DNA of 64,000 bases from Herbiconiux oxytropis (GCF_024979315.1 NZ_JANLCK010000002.1:530984-594983), one strand, 5' to 3'; counted from the stretch's first letter, positions 35,655-45,125 are shown. Numbers and translations are program-made. Notes: generated by a model not told the origin, from the letters alone.

Positions 35655-37916
35655 TCAGAACGCGCAGGCGGTGAGCGACTGCACGGCGGGGCTCAGCGAG
35701 GCGGTGCCGCCGAGCAGGGTGACCCGGTCCGGAGCGAACGTGCCGATGTCCTGGATGACGCCGGTCGGCACGCAGCCGGCCGGGACCACGTACAGCGGCG
35801 CATCCTTCGACGCGGCCAGCACGGCGCCCGCGAGGGCGTCCGGGAACTTCAGGCCGGTGGCGATGAACACGTCGTCGGCCGCGGTGAACGCGTCGCGGTT
35901 GATCGCGATCGACGCCTGGTAGCGGTCGGCGCCGGAGAGGCGGGTGACAGGGGCCACGCTCGCGAGCGAGGTCGCGATGCCGGCCGAGACCGAGGCCGGC
36001 CCGCCGGCGATCTTGACCTTCTTCACGCCGAGGTCGGTGAGCAGCGCCTTCGTGGCGGCATCCGCGGTGCCGGCCTTGCCGTAGACGAGCACGACGGGGT
36101 AGCCGTTCGAACCGGCGGCGGCGCTCGCCGAGAGCGCATCCGGGAAGTTCGTGCCTGTGGCGACGTAGGCGGTGGTCGCGCCCCCTCCGAAGGCGTAGTC
36201 GGCGACCGACTGCGAGACCGCGTAGCGGTCGGCGCCGTCGATGCGCACGGCCTCATCGGTGGCGATCGCGTCGATCTGGTCGAACACGGCCGGCTGGATC
36301 GACTTCGGTCCGCCGACGACCACGACGGTCTTCGGCTTCAGGCGCTCGAGCTCGGCCTTCACCACGGGGAGCAGGCGGTCGCTCGTGGTCAGCAGCAGCG
36401 GGGCGCTGTCGCCCGCCGCGGCCGGGGCGGCGCTCAGGGCGTCGGTGAATGTGCTGCCGTTGGCGAGGTAGACCACGTCGGAGGTCGTGGGGTGCGACTT
36501 CTGGGCGATCTTCACGGCGACGTCGTAGCGGTCGGCGCCCTCGATGCGGGTGGGGACGGCCGCGCCGAACGAGATCGGGGTGTAGGTCTCGAAGGGGGCG
36601 TAGACGGCGCCGCTGCCCGGGTAGGTGTAGATGCCGTAGTTGCCGTCGGCGAGGGCTCCCTCGAAGTCCTTCTCGACGGTGATGTCCACCTGGAACGAGC
36701 CGTCGGCGTCGATGGCGACGGCGCCTGCTGCGGCCCCGCCGACCGTGGCGACATCAGCGGCCTCGAGGATCCACTTGGTGTCGGCCGTGGTGCGCGATGC
36801 GCGGGGCGCGCCTTCTGAGGGCTTCCAGACATCCGCGAAGCTGCCGAACGCCACGTAGGCGCCGCCGAACTTTCCGGCGAGCGGCGGGCGGGTGCCCGAG
36901 GTCGCCGGGGCGTTCGGCGAGAAGCCGGTGCCCGTGACGGTGACCACGTCGGTGTCGGGGTTCAGGCCCTCGGTCTTCGAGACCGAGACGACCGGCGTCG
37001 CCACGGGGGCGCTGTAGGTCGCGGACAGCGGCAGGGCAGGCTTGGCGACGTCCGTGGAACCGCCGCTCGAGTACCAGTAGGACGACTGACCGGTGAGGCC
37101 CTGGAAATCGACGAAGCTCTGCGGAAAGGCGCCGGCGACCAGGCCGGTGCGGACCTGGGGGGTGCCACCCTCGGGTGCGTCGATCTCGACGCCGAGGTAG
37201 TCGGGTGTCACGACGAAGCCGGACTCGGTGACGTCGACGCTCTGCAGGTCGGCGATCGTCACGACAGTGTCGGGGAGCGGCACGTACAGGGTGGGGTCGT
37301 TCATGTCGGAGCCGAAGCCGCTCACGGTGGCAGTGACCGATCCGGAACCGTTGGCCACCTCGAGGACGGGGTCACTGACGTAGAACTGGGTCATTCCGCT
37401 GTACAGCGCGACGGTGAAGTCGCCGTCCCAGCTGATCTCAGCAGAATCGTTCTCAGCGTCCACGGTGCCGGTACCGGCGGCGATCGTCACGCGATTCGCG
37501 CTGTAGCGCCCGCCGGTCGGCGAGGTGATCGGGGTGCCAGTCGCATCGGTCGTCAGTCCACCCCAGGTCGAGGTGGCGTACGAGCCATCGGCCTGCTGCT
37601 TCTGGATGACGACGTTGCCGTCTGTCGCCTTCCAGTCCGCCTGGACGATGGTGTCAGCGGCGGAGGTCTTGGCGATCTTGCCTGCGCCCAGGAGGTTGAA
37701 CGTGCCGGGGGCGAACGCCCGGTTGCCCACCTCGTTCGAGACGCCCCACTGGAACACGGCGTCCTTGACGATGCCGACGGCTGCGAGGGGCTCCGTCTCG
37801 GCGGGGGCGGTGGTGGCCGACGCCGGGAGGGCGGTGAGGGCTGAGAAGGCGACGGCGGCGGTCAGGCCGGTCGCGAGGGCGGCGGCTGCGCGCCCTCTGC
37901 TGGGTGAACTGTGCAC
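35655..37916 (-). CDS. HtaA-domain heme-binding surface protein with three CWB2 repeats
   Basis: 753 residues: signal peptide (to about 36), an HtaA-like domain (FQWGVSNE, FTVALYSGMTQFYVSDPVLE, PQSFVDFQGLTGQSSYWYSS), an Ig-like module (VTGTGFSP, YETYTPISF-like ending) and three CWB2 repeats (about 465-753). HtaA domains bind heme at the cell surface in corynebacteria. The Ig-like module also forms the core of the protein at 40962. The last CWB2 repeat has two Cys 36 residues apart. GTG 37916 follows CGGAG six bases upstream; GTG 37961 is the longer alternative. Two IdeR/DtxR boxes lie just upstream, so iron repression is likely. Confidence 0.8.
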   Translation of the reverse strand: MHSSPSRGRAAAALATGLTAAVAFSALTALPASATTAPAETEPLAAVGIVKDAVFQWGVSNEVGNRAFAPGTFNLLGAGKIAKTSAADTIVQADWKATDGNVVIQKQQADGSYATSTWGGLTTDATGTPITSPTGGRYSANRVTIAAGTGTVDAENDSAEISWDGDFTVALYSGMTQFYVSDPVLEVANGSGSVTATVSGFGSDMNDPTLYVPLPDTVVTIADLQSVDVTESGFVVTPDYLGVEIDAPEGGTPQVRTGLVAGAFPQSFVDFQGLTGQSSYWYSSGGSTDVAKPALPLSATYSAPVATPVVSVSKTEGLNPDTDVVTVTGTGFSPNAPATSGTRPPLAGKFGGAYVAFGSFADVWKPSEGAPRASRTTADTKWILEAADVATVGGAAAGAVAIDADGSFQVDITVEKDFEGALADGNYGIYTYPGSGAVYAPFETYTPISFGAAVPTRIEGADRYDVAVKIAQKSHPTTSDVVYLANGSTFTDALSAAPAAAGDSAPLLLTTSDRLLPVVKAELERLKPKTVVVVGGPKSIQPAVFDQIDAIATDEAVRIDGADRYAVSQSVADYAFGGGATTAYVATGTNFPDALSASAAAGSNGYPVVLVYGKAGTADAATKALLTDLGVKKVKIAGGPASVSAGIATSLASVAPVTRLSGADRYQASIAINRDAFTAADDVFIATGLKFPDALAGAVLAASKDAPLYVVPAGCVPTGVIQDIGTFAPDRVTLLGGTASLSPAVQSLTACAF

Positions 37917-37977
37917 GGATGCTCCGAGTCTGAGAAGCGGCCCGGAGACGTGCCGGACCACGGGAGATTGACAGGAA

Positions 37978-37996
37978 TGAGGTAAGCCTAGCCTTA
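37978..37996. promoter_or_regulatory. IdeR/DtxR-type iron box 1 of the HtaA-CWB2 gene
   Basis: TGAGGTAAGCCTAGCCTTA matches the 19-bp consensus TWAGGTWAGSCTWACCTWA with few differences. It lies 62-80 bases before the chosen start. Confidence 0.8.
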
Positions 37997-37997
37997 A

Positions 37998-38016
37998 TAA
38001 GGACAGCCTTGCCTAA
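37998..38016. promoter_or_regulatory. IdeR/DtxR-type iron box 2 of the HtaA-CWB2 gene
   Basis: TAAGGACAGCCTTGCCTAA is a second 19-bp box, starting two bases after the end of the first. Adjacent paired boxes are typical of tightly repressed iron genes. Confidence 0.72.
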
Positions 38017-38023
38017 TAAATGT

Positions 38024-40969
38024 CTATCGAGTTCGCCCCAGCACCACCAGGCCGCCGCCCACCCCGGCGATCAGGATCACGAGTCCGAGCACCGCGAGCA
38101 GGGTCAGGAAGAGCAGCTGCTCTGTCAGGCTCAGCCCGCCGAACAGCCCCGCCTGCTCCACGATCACGACGGAGGAGGAGGCTGAGGCGGTGTCGGCGCC
38201 CACGTTCGACGCGGCAAGGGCGGTGGTGGCGGCCAGCGGAGCCAGACGCGTGCGCACGGGAGGCAGGAGCGCCACCGGCGTGCGTGGGCTCGCCTTCTCC
38301 GTGACCGGTGCCTCGGAGGTGGGCGGCACGAAGGTCGACGCGTCGTAGCCGACGACGGCTGCCGTGGCGGGCTTGGCGCCGTCGGCGATACCCCCGCTGG
38401 AGTACCAGTAGGCGGCCTGGCCGGTCTCCATCTGGAACTCCACGAAGCTCTGCGGGAAGGATCCCCAGTCGGGCCCCGAGGTCGTCTGCGGGGTCTGGCC
38501 CGCCGGCAGGGCAGCCCGCACGCCGCGGTAGTCGGGGTTCACGGTGAAGCCGTCGGCTCCCACCTGCACGCCCGAGAAGGTCGCGAGGGTGACCGAGCGC
38601 TCGGGCAGCGGCTGCCACTTGGTGAGGTCGTCCATGTCGGTGCCGAAACCGCCGGTGGTGGCGGTGAGGGTGCCCACGCCGTTCTCCACGGTGAGCACGG
38701 GGTTCGAGAGGTACCAGAAGGTCATCCCGCCGTAGTACGCCACGGTCACATCGCCCTGCCAGCGGAGCGTCGCGCTGCCCGTGGCCCGATCGACCTCTCC
38801 GGTGCCGCCCGACATCACGAACTGGTTGCCGCCGTAGGGCGAGCTCGTGCCGGAGGTGAGGGTCTCGCCGTCGCGGTCGAGGCAGCGCGTGGCGAAGCTC
38901 GCCTGCACGAACCGGCCCGAGGCATCCGGTTTCTCGATGGTGACGTTGCCGGCCCTCGAGGAGTACTGCGCCTCGGTGAAGATGACCGAGCCGCCCGGAT
39001 CGGGGGTGCGCCCGGCCGAGAGGTAGTTGCAGCCGCCGAAGTAGGCGCCGTTGTTCGCCTCGTCGTTCAGGCCCCAGCGGAGCACCGCGTTCTCGAGCGC
39101 GATCTTATCGGCGACGACCGGGGTGATGGTGACCGAGACGGCGGTGGCGGCACCTCCGGCCGGCACCGGATCGCCGTCGAGCTCGGCATCGGTCACGAAG
39201 AGCACGCGGTGCACGCCGGGGGTCAGGCCGGCCGTGGGCAGCGAGACGGTTGTGCCGGTGCCGGTCGCTGCTGTCGAAACGGATGCGGCGAAGGTCGCCG
39301 AGCCGTACCACCAGGCCTCGCCCGACTGAGCGGAGGTCCACGGAACGGTGACGACGACGTCCTCGCCCTGCTCCGCGGTGTAGCCGGAGGCCGGTGTGGC
39401 GTCGGCGACGGAGCCCTCGGCCACGGCCGCGTCGAGGGCGGCGCGATCGGCGTAGGCGGGCGGGCGGCTGCCGGCGGGCGATCCGGCAGGCAGGGCCACG
39501 GCGGGGCTGTAGTCGGAGAGCTCACCCGTGCCGACGGCGTTGACCGCCGCGACGCGCACCGAGTAGACCGCCTCGGGGCTGAGGCCGGCGAAGCGGGCCG
39601 AGGGCCCCGCGTCGCCGCCGGGCGCCACGACAGCGCTCTGCACGAGACCGCGCCCCGCCTGGTGCAGTTCAACCCGGTAGCCGGTGATCGATGAACCACC
39701 GGTGAACCGGCCGGTGGTGGGGACCCCCTGCCAGGTGAGGGTGCGGGCCGTCTCGGCCACGGGCGCGGCGGGCGGCGCGGTCCACTCCGTGAGCGGAGCG
39801 CGGGTGCCGGTGGTCTCTGCCGGATAGTCGGTCATCCAGCCGGGCACCGAGCTCACGAAGGAGGAGGGGCGGAAGCGCTTCTGCCCGTCGACGACGTCGT
39901 AGGCGACCACGGCGGCGAGGTAGCGACTCGAGCCCTGGAGTTCGTCGATGACGGCTCGCGTGGTCGATCCGACATCGAACGTGACGGCGATGTAGGAGTT
40001 GGCGTTGGGCGCGGCGAGGTCGTGGCGGCGCTCGAGCACGCGGAGCAGGTAACCGGCGGGAGCCGGGGCGCTCTCGGTGGAGGAGGCGGTCCACTCGGCG
40101 GTGAAGCCGCGGGCGGTGGGAGCCGACAGCACGGGCACGCCGGCGCGCGCCGTGCCGAGCACTCCGGTGCTCGAGGAGGGGAGGCCGAGCGGTTCGCTGA
40201 CGAGCGGATCGGGGAGGGCACGTGCGCCGTCGAGGAGCGTGATGCGGGCGGTCACCGAGGAGGCGCCGAATGCGACGCCCTCCACGCGGTGGCGGGTGGT
40301 GCTCGCGGGCACCTCGACGCGCGCGATGAGGTTGCTCGCGTTCGTCACGGCCCGGCCGGAGAAGAGCTCCACGCGGTAGCCGACTGCGGTCGCCGTGCCG
40401 GCGGGGGGCGCCCACGCGATGTCGACGGCGTAGTCGATGCGGGCGGGATCGGTCTGCAGCAGCACCTGCCCGGCGGCAGGAGAGGTGGTGGCCGCCCAGG
40501 TGGAGGCGGGCAGCGGGGTCGGATCGACGGGGGTGGGCGCGGCGGTGGGGGTGGGCGCCGGGGTCGCGGTGGGTGCCGGGGTCGGGGTCGGCGTCGACGT
40601 GGGAGCCGGCGTCGACGTGGGCTCGGGGGTGGGATCCGGTTCGGTCGTGGGGGCCGGGGACGGCTCGGGGTCGGCGGAGGGGGGATCGGCCGTGGGCTCG
40701 GGCTCGGTCGTCGGTGCAGGTGCAGGTGCAGGTGCAGGTGCGGGCTCGGGGTCCGGTGCGGGATCGGGCTCCGGAGACGGCTCGACCTGCTCGGAGACCG
40801 GATCGGGCGTCGTCGCGGAGCCCGTGACGGGGGCAGGCGCGGGCTCGATCGCGGATGCGGCAGCTGAGGCGGTCGAGGCCGCCAGGGGTGCCAGTAGCGT
40901 GAAGGCGACGGCCGACGCGAGCGCCACCGCCAGCAGTGCGCGCGGCCGACGGCGCGACCTGTCACGCAT
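38024..40969 (-). CDS. htaA: Large membrane-anchored HtaA-domain heme-binding protein with Fn3-like repeats
   Basis: 981 residues: signal peptide (to about 36), a Pro/Glu/Thr-rich stalk (about 40-150) encoded by short DNA repeats, three Fn3-like modules (GYRVELFSG, GYLLRVLER, GYRVELHQAG), a further beta module, an HtaA domain from about 618 (VLRWGLNDEANN, VTVAYYGGMTFWYLSNPVL, PQSFVEFQMETGQAAYWYSS) and a C-terminal membrane helix (LLFLTLLAVLGLVILIAGVG). The membrane end and position match corynebacterial HtaA, which passes heme to HmuT. ATG 40969 overlaps the upstream stop by eight bases, making it the last gene of the hmu operon. The long Fn3 stalk is unusual for HtaA. Confidence 0.78.
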   Translation of the reverse strand: MRDRSRRRPRALLAVALASAVAFTLLAPLAASTASAAASAIEPAPAPVTGSATTPDPVSEQVEPSPEPDPAPDPEPAPAPAPAPAPTTEPEPTADPPSADPEPSPAPTTEPDPTPEPTSTPAPTSTPTPTPAPTATPAPTPTAAPTPVDPTPLPASTWAATTSPAAGQVLLQTDPARIDYAVDIAWAPPAGTATAVGYRVELFSGRAVTNASNLIARVEVPASTTRHRVEGVAFGASSVTARITLLDGARALPDPLVSEPLGLPSSSTGVLGTARAGVPVLSAPTARGFTAEWTASSTESAPAPAGYLLRVLERRHDLAAPNANSYIAVTFDVGSTTRAVIDELQGSSRYLAAVVAYDVVDGQKRFRPSSFVSSVPGWMTDYPAETTGTRAPLTEWTAPPAAPVAETARTLTWQGVPTTGRFTGGSSITGYRVELHQAGRGLVQSAVVAPGGDAGPSARFAGLSPEAVYSVRVAAVNAVGTGELSDYSPAVALPAGSPAGSRPPAYADRAALDAAVAEGSVADATPASGYTAEQGEDVVVTVPWTSAQSGEAWWYGSATFAASVSTAATGTGTTVSLPTAGLTPGVHRVLFVTDAELDGDPVPAGGAATAVSVTITPVVADKIALENAVLRWGLNDEANNGAYFGGCNYLSAGRTPDPGGSVIFTEAQYSSRAGNVTIEKPDASGRFVQASFATRCLDRDGETLTSGTSSPYGGNQFVMSGGTGEVDRATGSATLRWQGDVTVAYYGGMTFWYLSNPVLTVENGVGTLTATTGGFGTDMDDLTKWQPLPERSVTLATFSGVQVGADGFTVNPDYRGVRAALPAGQTPQTTSGPDWGSFPQSFVEFQMETGQAAYWYSSGGIADGAKPATAAVVGYDASTFVPPTSEAPVTEKASPRTPVALLPPVRTRLAPLAATTALAASNVGADTASASSSVVIVEQAGLFGGLSLTEQLLFLTLLAVLGLVILIAGVGGGLVVLGRTR
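40713..40741. repeat. Hexanucleotide tandem repeat in the htaA stalk
   Basis: Almost five copies of GGTGCA in a row, coding an Ala-Pro dipeptide run. In-frame, so slippage would change stalk length without breaking the gene. Confidence 0.85.
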
Positions 40970-41921
40970 GGCCACCGGCCGCACCAGCGCTGGCAGCACC
41001 GGCACCGGCAGCACCCGTCCCTGCGGCAGCGCTCCGCTTGCGCGACGACAGCACGGCCCAGACGAGGAACCCGATCGCGGCGACCGCCAGCACCCCCACT
41101 CCCACGACGGCGCCGAGCAGGATCGGCACGAGGTCGCCGGAGTCGTCGACGGCGGCGGGCGCGGCGATGATCGTGGTGGTCACGGGCCCGGGCGCGGCCT
41201 CCTCTGTGGTGACTCCCTCGGCGCCCCCTTCGCCCGCGGGTGGGGTCGTGGCGGCGGGCGCGGCGGCAGCGGCGGCCTCGGCGGCGGCAGCGGCGGCCGC
41301 GTCGTCCGAGTACAGGTCCCGGAACGAGATCGGTGTGAAGCTCTCGTTGCTCGGGTTCACCACGCCGTGGGCGCCGATCGTGATGATGCCGCAGGTCACC
41401 TGCAGGCAGTCGACGGTGGTGACGTTGCCGTCGCGGTCGTACGACTCGAAGCTCGAGCCGGGGATGCGCATGGTCGCCGACCAGTTGCCGTCGGCGTTCA
41501 CCTCGCCGCCGTTCGCGGCGTACTCGGTGGAGGAGCCCGGGAAGCTCACGAACAGCTGGTACCCCACGGGATTCGCCTCGTCGTCGTAGACGTAGCGGTA
41601 GTCGGTGCCGGTGGAGCCGCCCTGACTGGGGGCCCACGATCCGCCGTCGACCCAGCCGAAGAACACGTAGATGCCGCCGAAGCCGTTGGGGATCGACTGG
41701 AAGCCCGTGCCCGTTGCGGTGATCTCGGTGAGGTAGTTCGGGTCGGCCACGCCCACGAGGTCGGGGCGGTCCTTCACCGTGATGTCGACCGATCCTGCCG
41801 CGTGCGCCGGAGCCGCCGCACCGCCGAGGGCCGCGGTGACCACGGCGGCGGCGAGTGCGAGGCCCGCGGCGAACGCTCGGAGGCCTCGGGGGTGGTTCGA
41901 AGCGTGGGCACGGGCGGTCAT
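40962..41921 (-). CDS. Membrane-anchored Ig-like protein of the heme locus
   Basis: 319 residues: signal peptide (ending APAHAAG), one Ig-like module (ITATGTGFQSIPNGFGGIY, ending FTPISFRDLY) related to the module after the HtaA domain at 35655, an Ala/Pro linker, and a membrane helix (about 270-292) followed by SSRKR. Two Cys in VDCLQVTCG may form a disulfide. In corynebacteria HtaB and HtaC sit at this place; this one lacks a clear HtaA core, so the exact role is open. Its ATG overlaps the hmuV stop by four bases (ATGA), and its stop overlaps the next start. Confidence 0.7.
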   Translation of the reverse strand: MTARAHASNHPRGLRAFAAGLALAAAVVTAALGGAAAPAHAAGSVDITVKDRPDLVGVADPNYLTEITATGTGFQSIPNGFGGIYVFFGWVDGGSWAPSQGGSTGTDYRYVYDDEANPVGYQLFVSFPGSSTEYAANGGEVNADGNWSATMRIPGSSFESYDRDGNVTTVDCLQVTCGIITIGAHGVVNPSNESFTPISFRDLYSDDAAAAAAAEAAAAAAPAATTPPAGEGGAEGVTTEEAAPGPVTTTIIAAPAAVDDSGDLVPILLGAVVGVGVLAVAAIGFLVWAVLSSRKRSAAAGTGAAGAGAASAGAAGGHA

Positions 41922-42778
41922 GTCGTCTCCTCGAGAGAATCGGCGGGGATCAGGATGGGGGAGGCGTCGTGCCTCTGCGGCAGCACGAGCGCGGTGCCGG
42001 TGACGGGGTGCCGCATCACCTCCACGGGCAGCTCGTAGACCTCGCTCAGGAGCGGCGCGGTGAGCACCTCGTCGGGTGAGCCGTCGGTCACCACGCGGCC
42101 GCCGGCGATGAGCACGATGCGGTCGGCGTAGGCGGCCGCGAGGCTGAGATCGTGCAGCACCACGACCACGCAGTCGCCCGCCCTGGCGCGGTCGCGAGCG
42201 ATCCGCAGCACGTCCTCCTGGTGGCGCAGGTCGAGGGCGGCGGTGGGCTCGTCGAGCAGCAGGATGCCGGTCTGCTGGGCCAGGATGCGCGCGAGCGACG
42301 CGCGCGCCCGCTCCCCGCCCGAGAGCGAGGGCAGGGGGCGCTCGCGGAAGCGCTGCATCCCGGTGAGCTCGATCGACTCCGCCACCACGGCCTCGTCGTC
42401 GGCCTCGCGCGGCGTGCGCTGCCAGGGCGCGCGGCCCATCTCGACGACCTCGCGCACGGTGAACGGGAAGAACACGCCGTTCTGCTGCAGCAGCACCGCG
42501 CGGCGGCGGCCGAGCTCCCTGAGGCTCCAGGCGCCGAGCGCGCGGCCGTCGATCTCGACCGTGCCCTCGGTCACGGCCTGGTCGCCCGTGACCACCGAGA
42601 GCAGCGTCGACTTGCCGGCGCCGTTCGGGCCGATGAGCGCCACCACCTCGCCGGGGGAGGCCTCGAACGAGACGTCCTGCAGGATGCGCGTGCCGTCGAT
42701 CGTGACACCCGCGCGCGTCACCCGCAGAGCGGGAGCGGCGGGGGGCGCCGGAGCGGCCGCCGATGCGGAAGCGCTCAT
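41918..42778 (-). CDS. hmuV: Heme ABC transporter ATP-binding protein HmuV
   Basis: 286 residues. Walker A GPNGAGKST, Q-loop region VLLQQNGVFFPF, signature LSGGERARASLA, Walker B ILLLDEP and switch His in VLHDLSLAA are all present. The protein belongs to the FecE/HmuV group and powers HmuU. It overlaps hmuU and the next gene by four bases each. Confidence 0.9.
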   Translation of the reverse strand: MSASASAAAPAPPAAPALRVTRAGVTIDGTRILQDVSFEASPGEVVALIGPNGAGKSTLLSVVTGDQAVTEGTVEIDGRALGAWSLRELGRRRAVLLQQNGVFFPFTVREVVEMGRAPWQRTPREADDEAVVAESIELTGMQRFRERPLPSLSGGERARASLARILAQQTGILLLDEPTAALDLRHQEDVLRIARDRARAGDCVVVVLHDLSLAAAYADRIVLIAGGRVVTDGSPDEVLTAPLLSEVYELPVEVMRHPVTGTALVLPQRHDASPILIPADSLEETT

Positions 42779-43980
42779 CCCCAGCCTCCCGCCTTCTTGC
42801 GCGTGCGGCGGAGCAGCCAGAAGAAGAATGGCCCGCCGATGAGCGAGGTGAGCATGCCAATCGGCAGGTCGGCCATCGGCACCGCGGTGCGCGCCACGAG
42901 GTCGGCGGCCACGAGCAGCACCGATCCGCCGAGGGTCGAGGCGATCAGGAGCGGCAGGTGCTTGGGTCCGATGATCATGCGCATGAGGTGCGGGATGACG
43001 AGGCCGACGAACGCGATGATGCCGCAGAATGCCACCGCGGCCGCTACGAGCAGCGCCACGACCACGATCGAGACGATGCGCAGGAGCTCCACGTTCACGC
43101 CGAGGTGCCTCGCGGGCTTCTCGCCGAGCGAGAGCAGGTCGTAGCGGCGCGAGAGCGCGAATGCCACGATGAGCCCCACGACCACCACCGGGAGGACCAC
43201 GAACACGTCGGGCCAGCGCGATCCGTTGAGGCTGCCGAGCTGCCAGAACACGATCGCCTCGCGCGACTGCGTGTCGGCGAGGAACATGAACAGCGCGAGG
43301 CCCGCTCCCGCGAACGCGTTGACCGCGATGCCCACGAGCACGAGCGTCACGACCTCGGTCTTGCCGTTGGCGCGCGAGACACCGTAGACGAGCAGGGTGG
43401 CGGCGAGACCGGCCACGAAGGCGCTCGCCGCGATCGACCAGTCGCCGAGGAACGTGGCACCGAACACGATGGCGGCCGAGGCGCCGAGGGCCGCTCCCGA
43501 GCTCACGCCGACGACGCCGGGCTCGGCGAGCGGATTGCCGAAGATGGCCTGCATCACCATGCCGGCCGCGGCGAGCGCGGCACCCACGAGGATCGCCATG
43601 GCCACGCGCGGGAAGCGGATGGTCCAGAGCGCGCTGTCGCCGTTCGGATGCTCCGGCAGCGGGAACCAGGTGATGCCCACCTTCTGCAGGATCGAGCCGA
43701 GCACCTCCGCGGGGGCGACGCCGAGCTGGCCCGTGCCCGCCGCCACGAGCGAGATCGCCACGAGCGCGACCGCGAGCGAGACGAAGAGGATGGCCTTCCG
43801 GCCCGGCCCGCTGCGCTTCGGCAGCGGATCGACGCTCGACTCGAGACCCGGCTCGAGACCGCGCCCGCGGCCTGACCCGAGACCGGCCCCGGGGCCCGCG
43901 TCGAGACCGGCCTCACGAGCTGCGTCGAGGCCTGCCTCGGGGCGGCGGGCGTCGGGGCGGCCCGGCTTGGTCGAGGTCAC
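42775..43980 (-). CDS. hmuU: Heme ABC transporter permease HmuU
   Basis: A 401-residue FecCD/BtuC-type permease with about ten membrane helices (IRFPRVAMAILVGAALAAAG, GNPLAEPGVVGVSSGAALG, FVGLVIPHLMRMI). The first 60 residues before the first helix are a low-complexity Gly/Asp/Arg segment (GLDAAREAGLDAGPGAGLGS) encoded by several imperfect TCGAGACC repeats; this extension is not typical and may be dispensable. GTG 43980 overlaps the hmuT stop (GTGA). Confidence 0.88.
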   Translation of the reverse strand: MTSTKPGRPDARRPEAGLDAAREAGLDAGPGAGLGSGRGRGLEPGLESSVDPLPKRSGPGRKAILFVSLAVALVAISLVAAGTGQLGVAPAEVLGSILQKVGITWFPLPEHPNGDSALWTIRFPRVAMAILVGAALAAAGMVMQAIFGNPLAEPGVVGVSSGAALGASAAIVFGATFLGDWSIAASAFVAGLAATLLVYGVSRANGKTEVVTLVLVGIAVNAFAGAGLALFMFLADTQSREAIVFWQLGSLNGSRWPDVFVVLPVVVVGLIVAFALSRRYDLLSLGEKPARHLGVNVELLRIVSIVVVALLVAAAVAFCGIIAFVGLVIPHLMRMIIGPKHLPLLIASTLGGSVLLVAADLVARTAVPMADLPIGMLTSLIGGPFFFWLLRRTRKKAGGWG

Positions 43981-45125
43981 TCGGCCGCCGCCTCGGAGGC
44001 CGAGCCGGAGGCATCCGGAGCGTAGATCGCGCGGGCGAGCGCGTCGAGCACGCCGGGGGTGCGGGGGCCGAAGCTCAGGATCTCGTAGTCGCTCATGTCG
44101 ACGATGCGCCGGTTCTGGCCCGCCGGCGTCTCGGCCACGGCCGGGATGCGCTCGAGCAGCCCGTCGACGCCGTCGACCGACTCCAGCCCCTTCGTCATCA
44201 TGAGGATGAGGTCGGGCTGGGCCTTCACGAGAGCCTCGGCGGTCATCGGGCGCATGCCCTTCCAGCCGATCTCGCCCGCCACGTCGATGCCGCCGAGCGC
44301 TTCGATCAGGGTGTCGGCGCCCGACTCGTCGCCGAAGATGTAGTACACGCCGGCGTTGCCGCGCACGTAGAGGAAGAGGATGCGCGGACGGTCGGCCGGA
44401 TCCTCGGGGGTCACCGAGGCGATCGTGGCGATCTCCTCGTCGATGGCGGCGTCGACCCGCTCCACGAGAGCCTCGCCGGCGGCCGGGACGCCGAGGCCTG
44501 CGGCCACCATGCCGGCGATCTCGCCGAAGTTCTCGAGGTTGCGGTCGGGGGTCACCACGATCACGGGGATGCCGGCCTCGCGCATCTGCAGCACCACGTC
44601 CCACGGGCCGATCGAGGAGTCGGTGATGATGACGGTCGGGGCGAGCTCGAGCATGGCCTCGCCGTTCAGCTCGTGCCCGTTCTGCGTGACGAGCGGCAGC
44701 TCCTCGGCGCCCGCGAAGCTCGTGGAGGTGTCGCGGCCCACGACGCTGTCGCCGAGCCCGAGACCGAACACCGTGGCGGCGAGCGTGCCGTAGATGTCGA
44801 GCGCCAGGATGCGGCTCGTGTCGGTGACCGTGACCTCGGTGCCCTGGTTGTCGAGCACGGTGGCCGGCAGCGCGGGGGTGGCGTCGACGCCCGCGTCGGT
44901 GACCGGTTCGATGCCCGTGTCCTCGAGGCACGCGGTCGACTCGCCCACGTGGTTCTTGGGGTCGGCCGTCAGCTCGAGGCTCGTGAGCGGCACGTCGCTC
45001 GAGCGGCAGGAGCCCGCCGTCTCGGTCGACGACGCGGTGGCGGTGCAGGCGCCGAGCGCCACGACGGTGGCGGCCGCGAGGAGCAGCGCGAGGCCCGCGC
45101 GCAGACGTGAGGGGCGTGACGGCAT
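43977..45125 (-). CDS. hmuT: Heme-binding lipoprotein HmuT
   Basis: A 382-residue substrate-binding protein with lipobox VVALGAC (Cys27) and the two-lobe helical-backbone fold of iron/heme receptors. The candidate heme ligands are His151 in TQNGHELNG and a Tyr at 261-262 in GVYYIFGDESGAD, at places equivalent to the His/Tyr pair of Corynebacterium HmuT. A domain before residue 100 carries two extra Cys (40 and 66). First gene of the operon; an IdeR/DtxR box lies 62-80 bases upstream. Confidence 0.9.
   Translation of the reverse strand: MPSRPSRLRAGLALLLAAATVVALGACTATASSTETAGSCRSSDVPLTSLELTADPKNHVGESTACLEDTGIEPVTDAGVDATPALPATVLDNQGTEVTVTDTSRILALDIYGTLAATVFGLGLGDSVVGRDTSTSFAGAEELPLVTQNGHELNGEAMLELAPTVIITDSSIGPWDVVLQMREAGIPVIVVTPDRNLENFGEIAGMVAAGLGVPAAGEALVERVDAAIDEEIATIASVTPEDPADRPRILFLYVRGNAGVYYIFGDESGADTLIEALGGIDVAGEIGWKGMRPMTAEALVKAQPDLILMMTKGLESVDGVDGLLERIPAVAETPAGQNRRIVDMSDYEILSFGPRTPGVLDALARAIYAPDASGSASEAAAE

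Noticed and set aside
43800..43970. Alternative shorter start of HmuU after the low-complexity segment
   Set aside because: The GTG at 43980 forms the same four-base overlap as the other junctions of the operon, and no better start with a ribosome site was seen downstream. The extension is unusual but probably translated.
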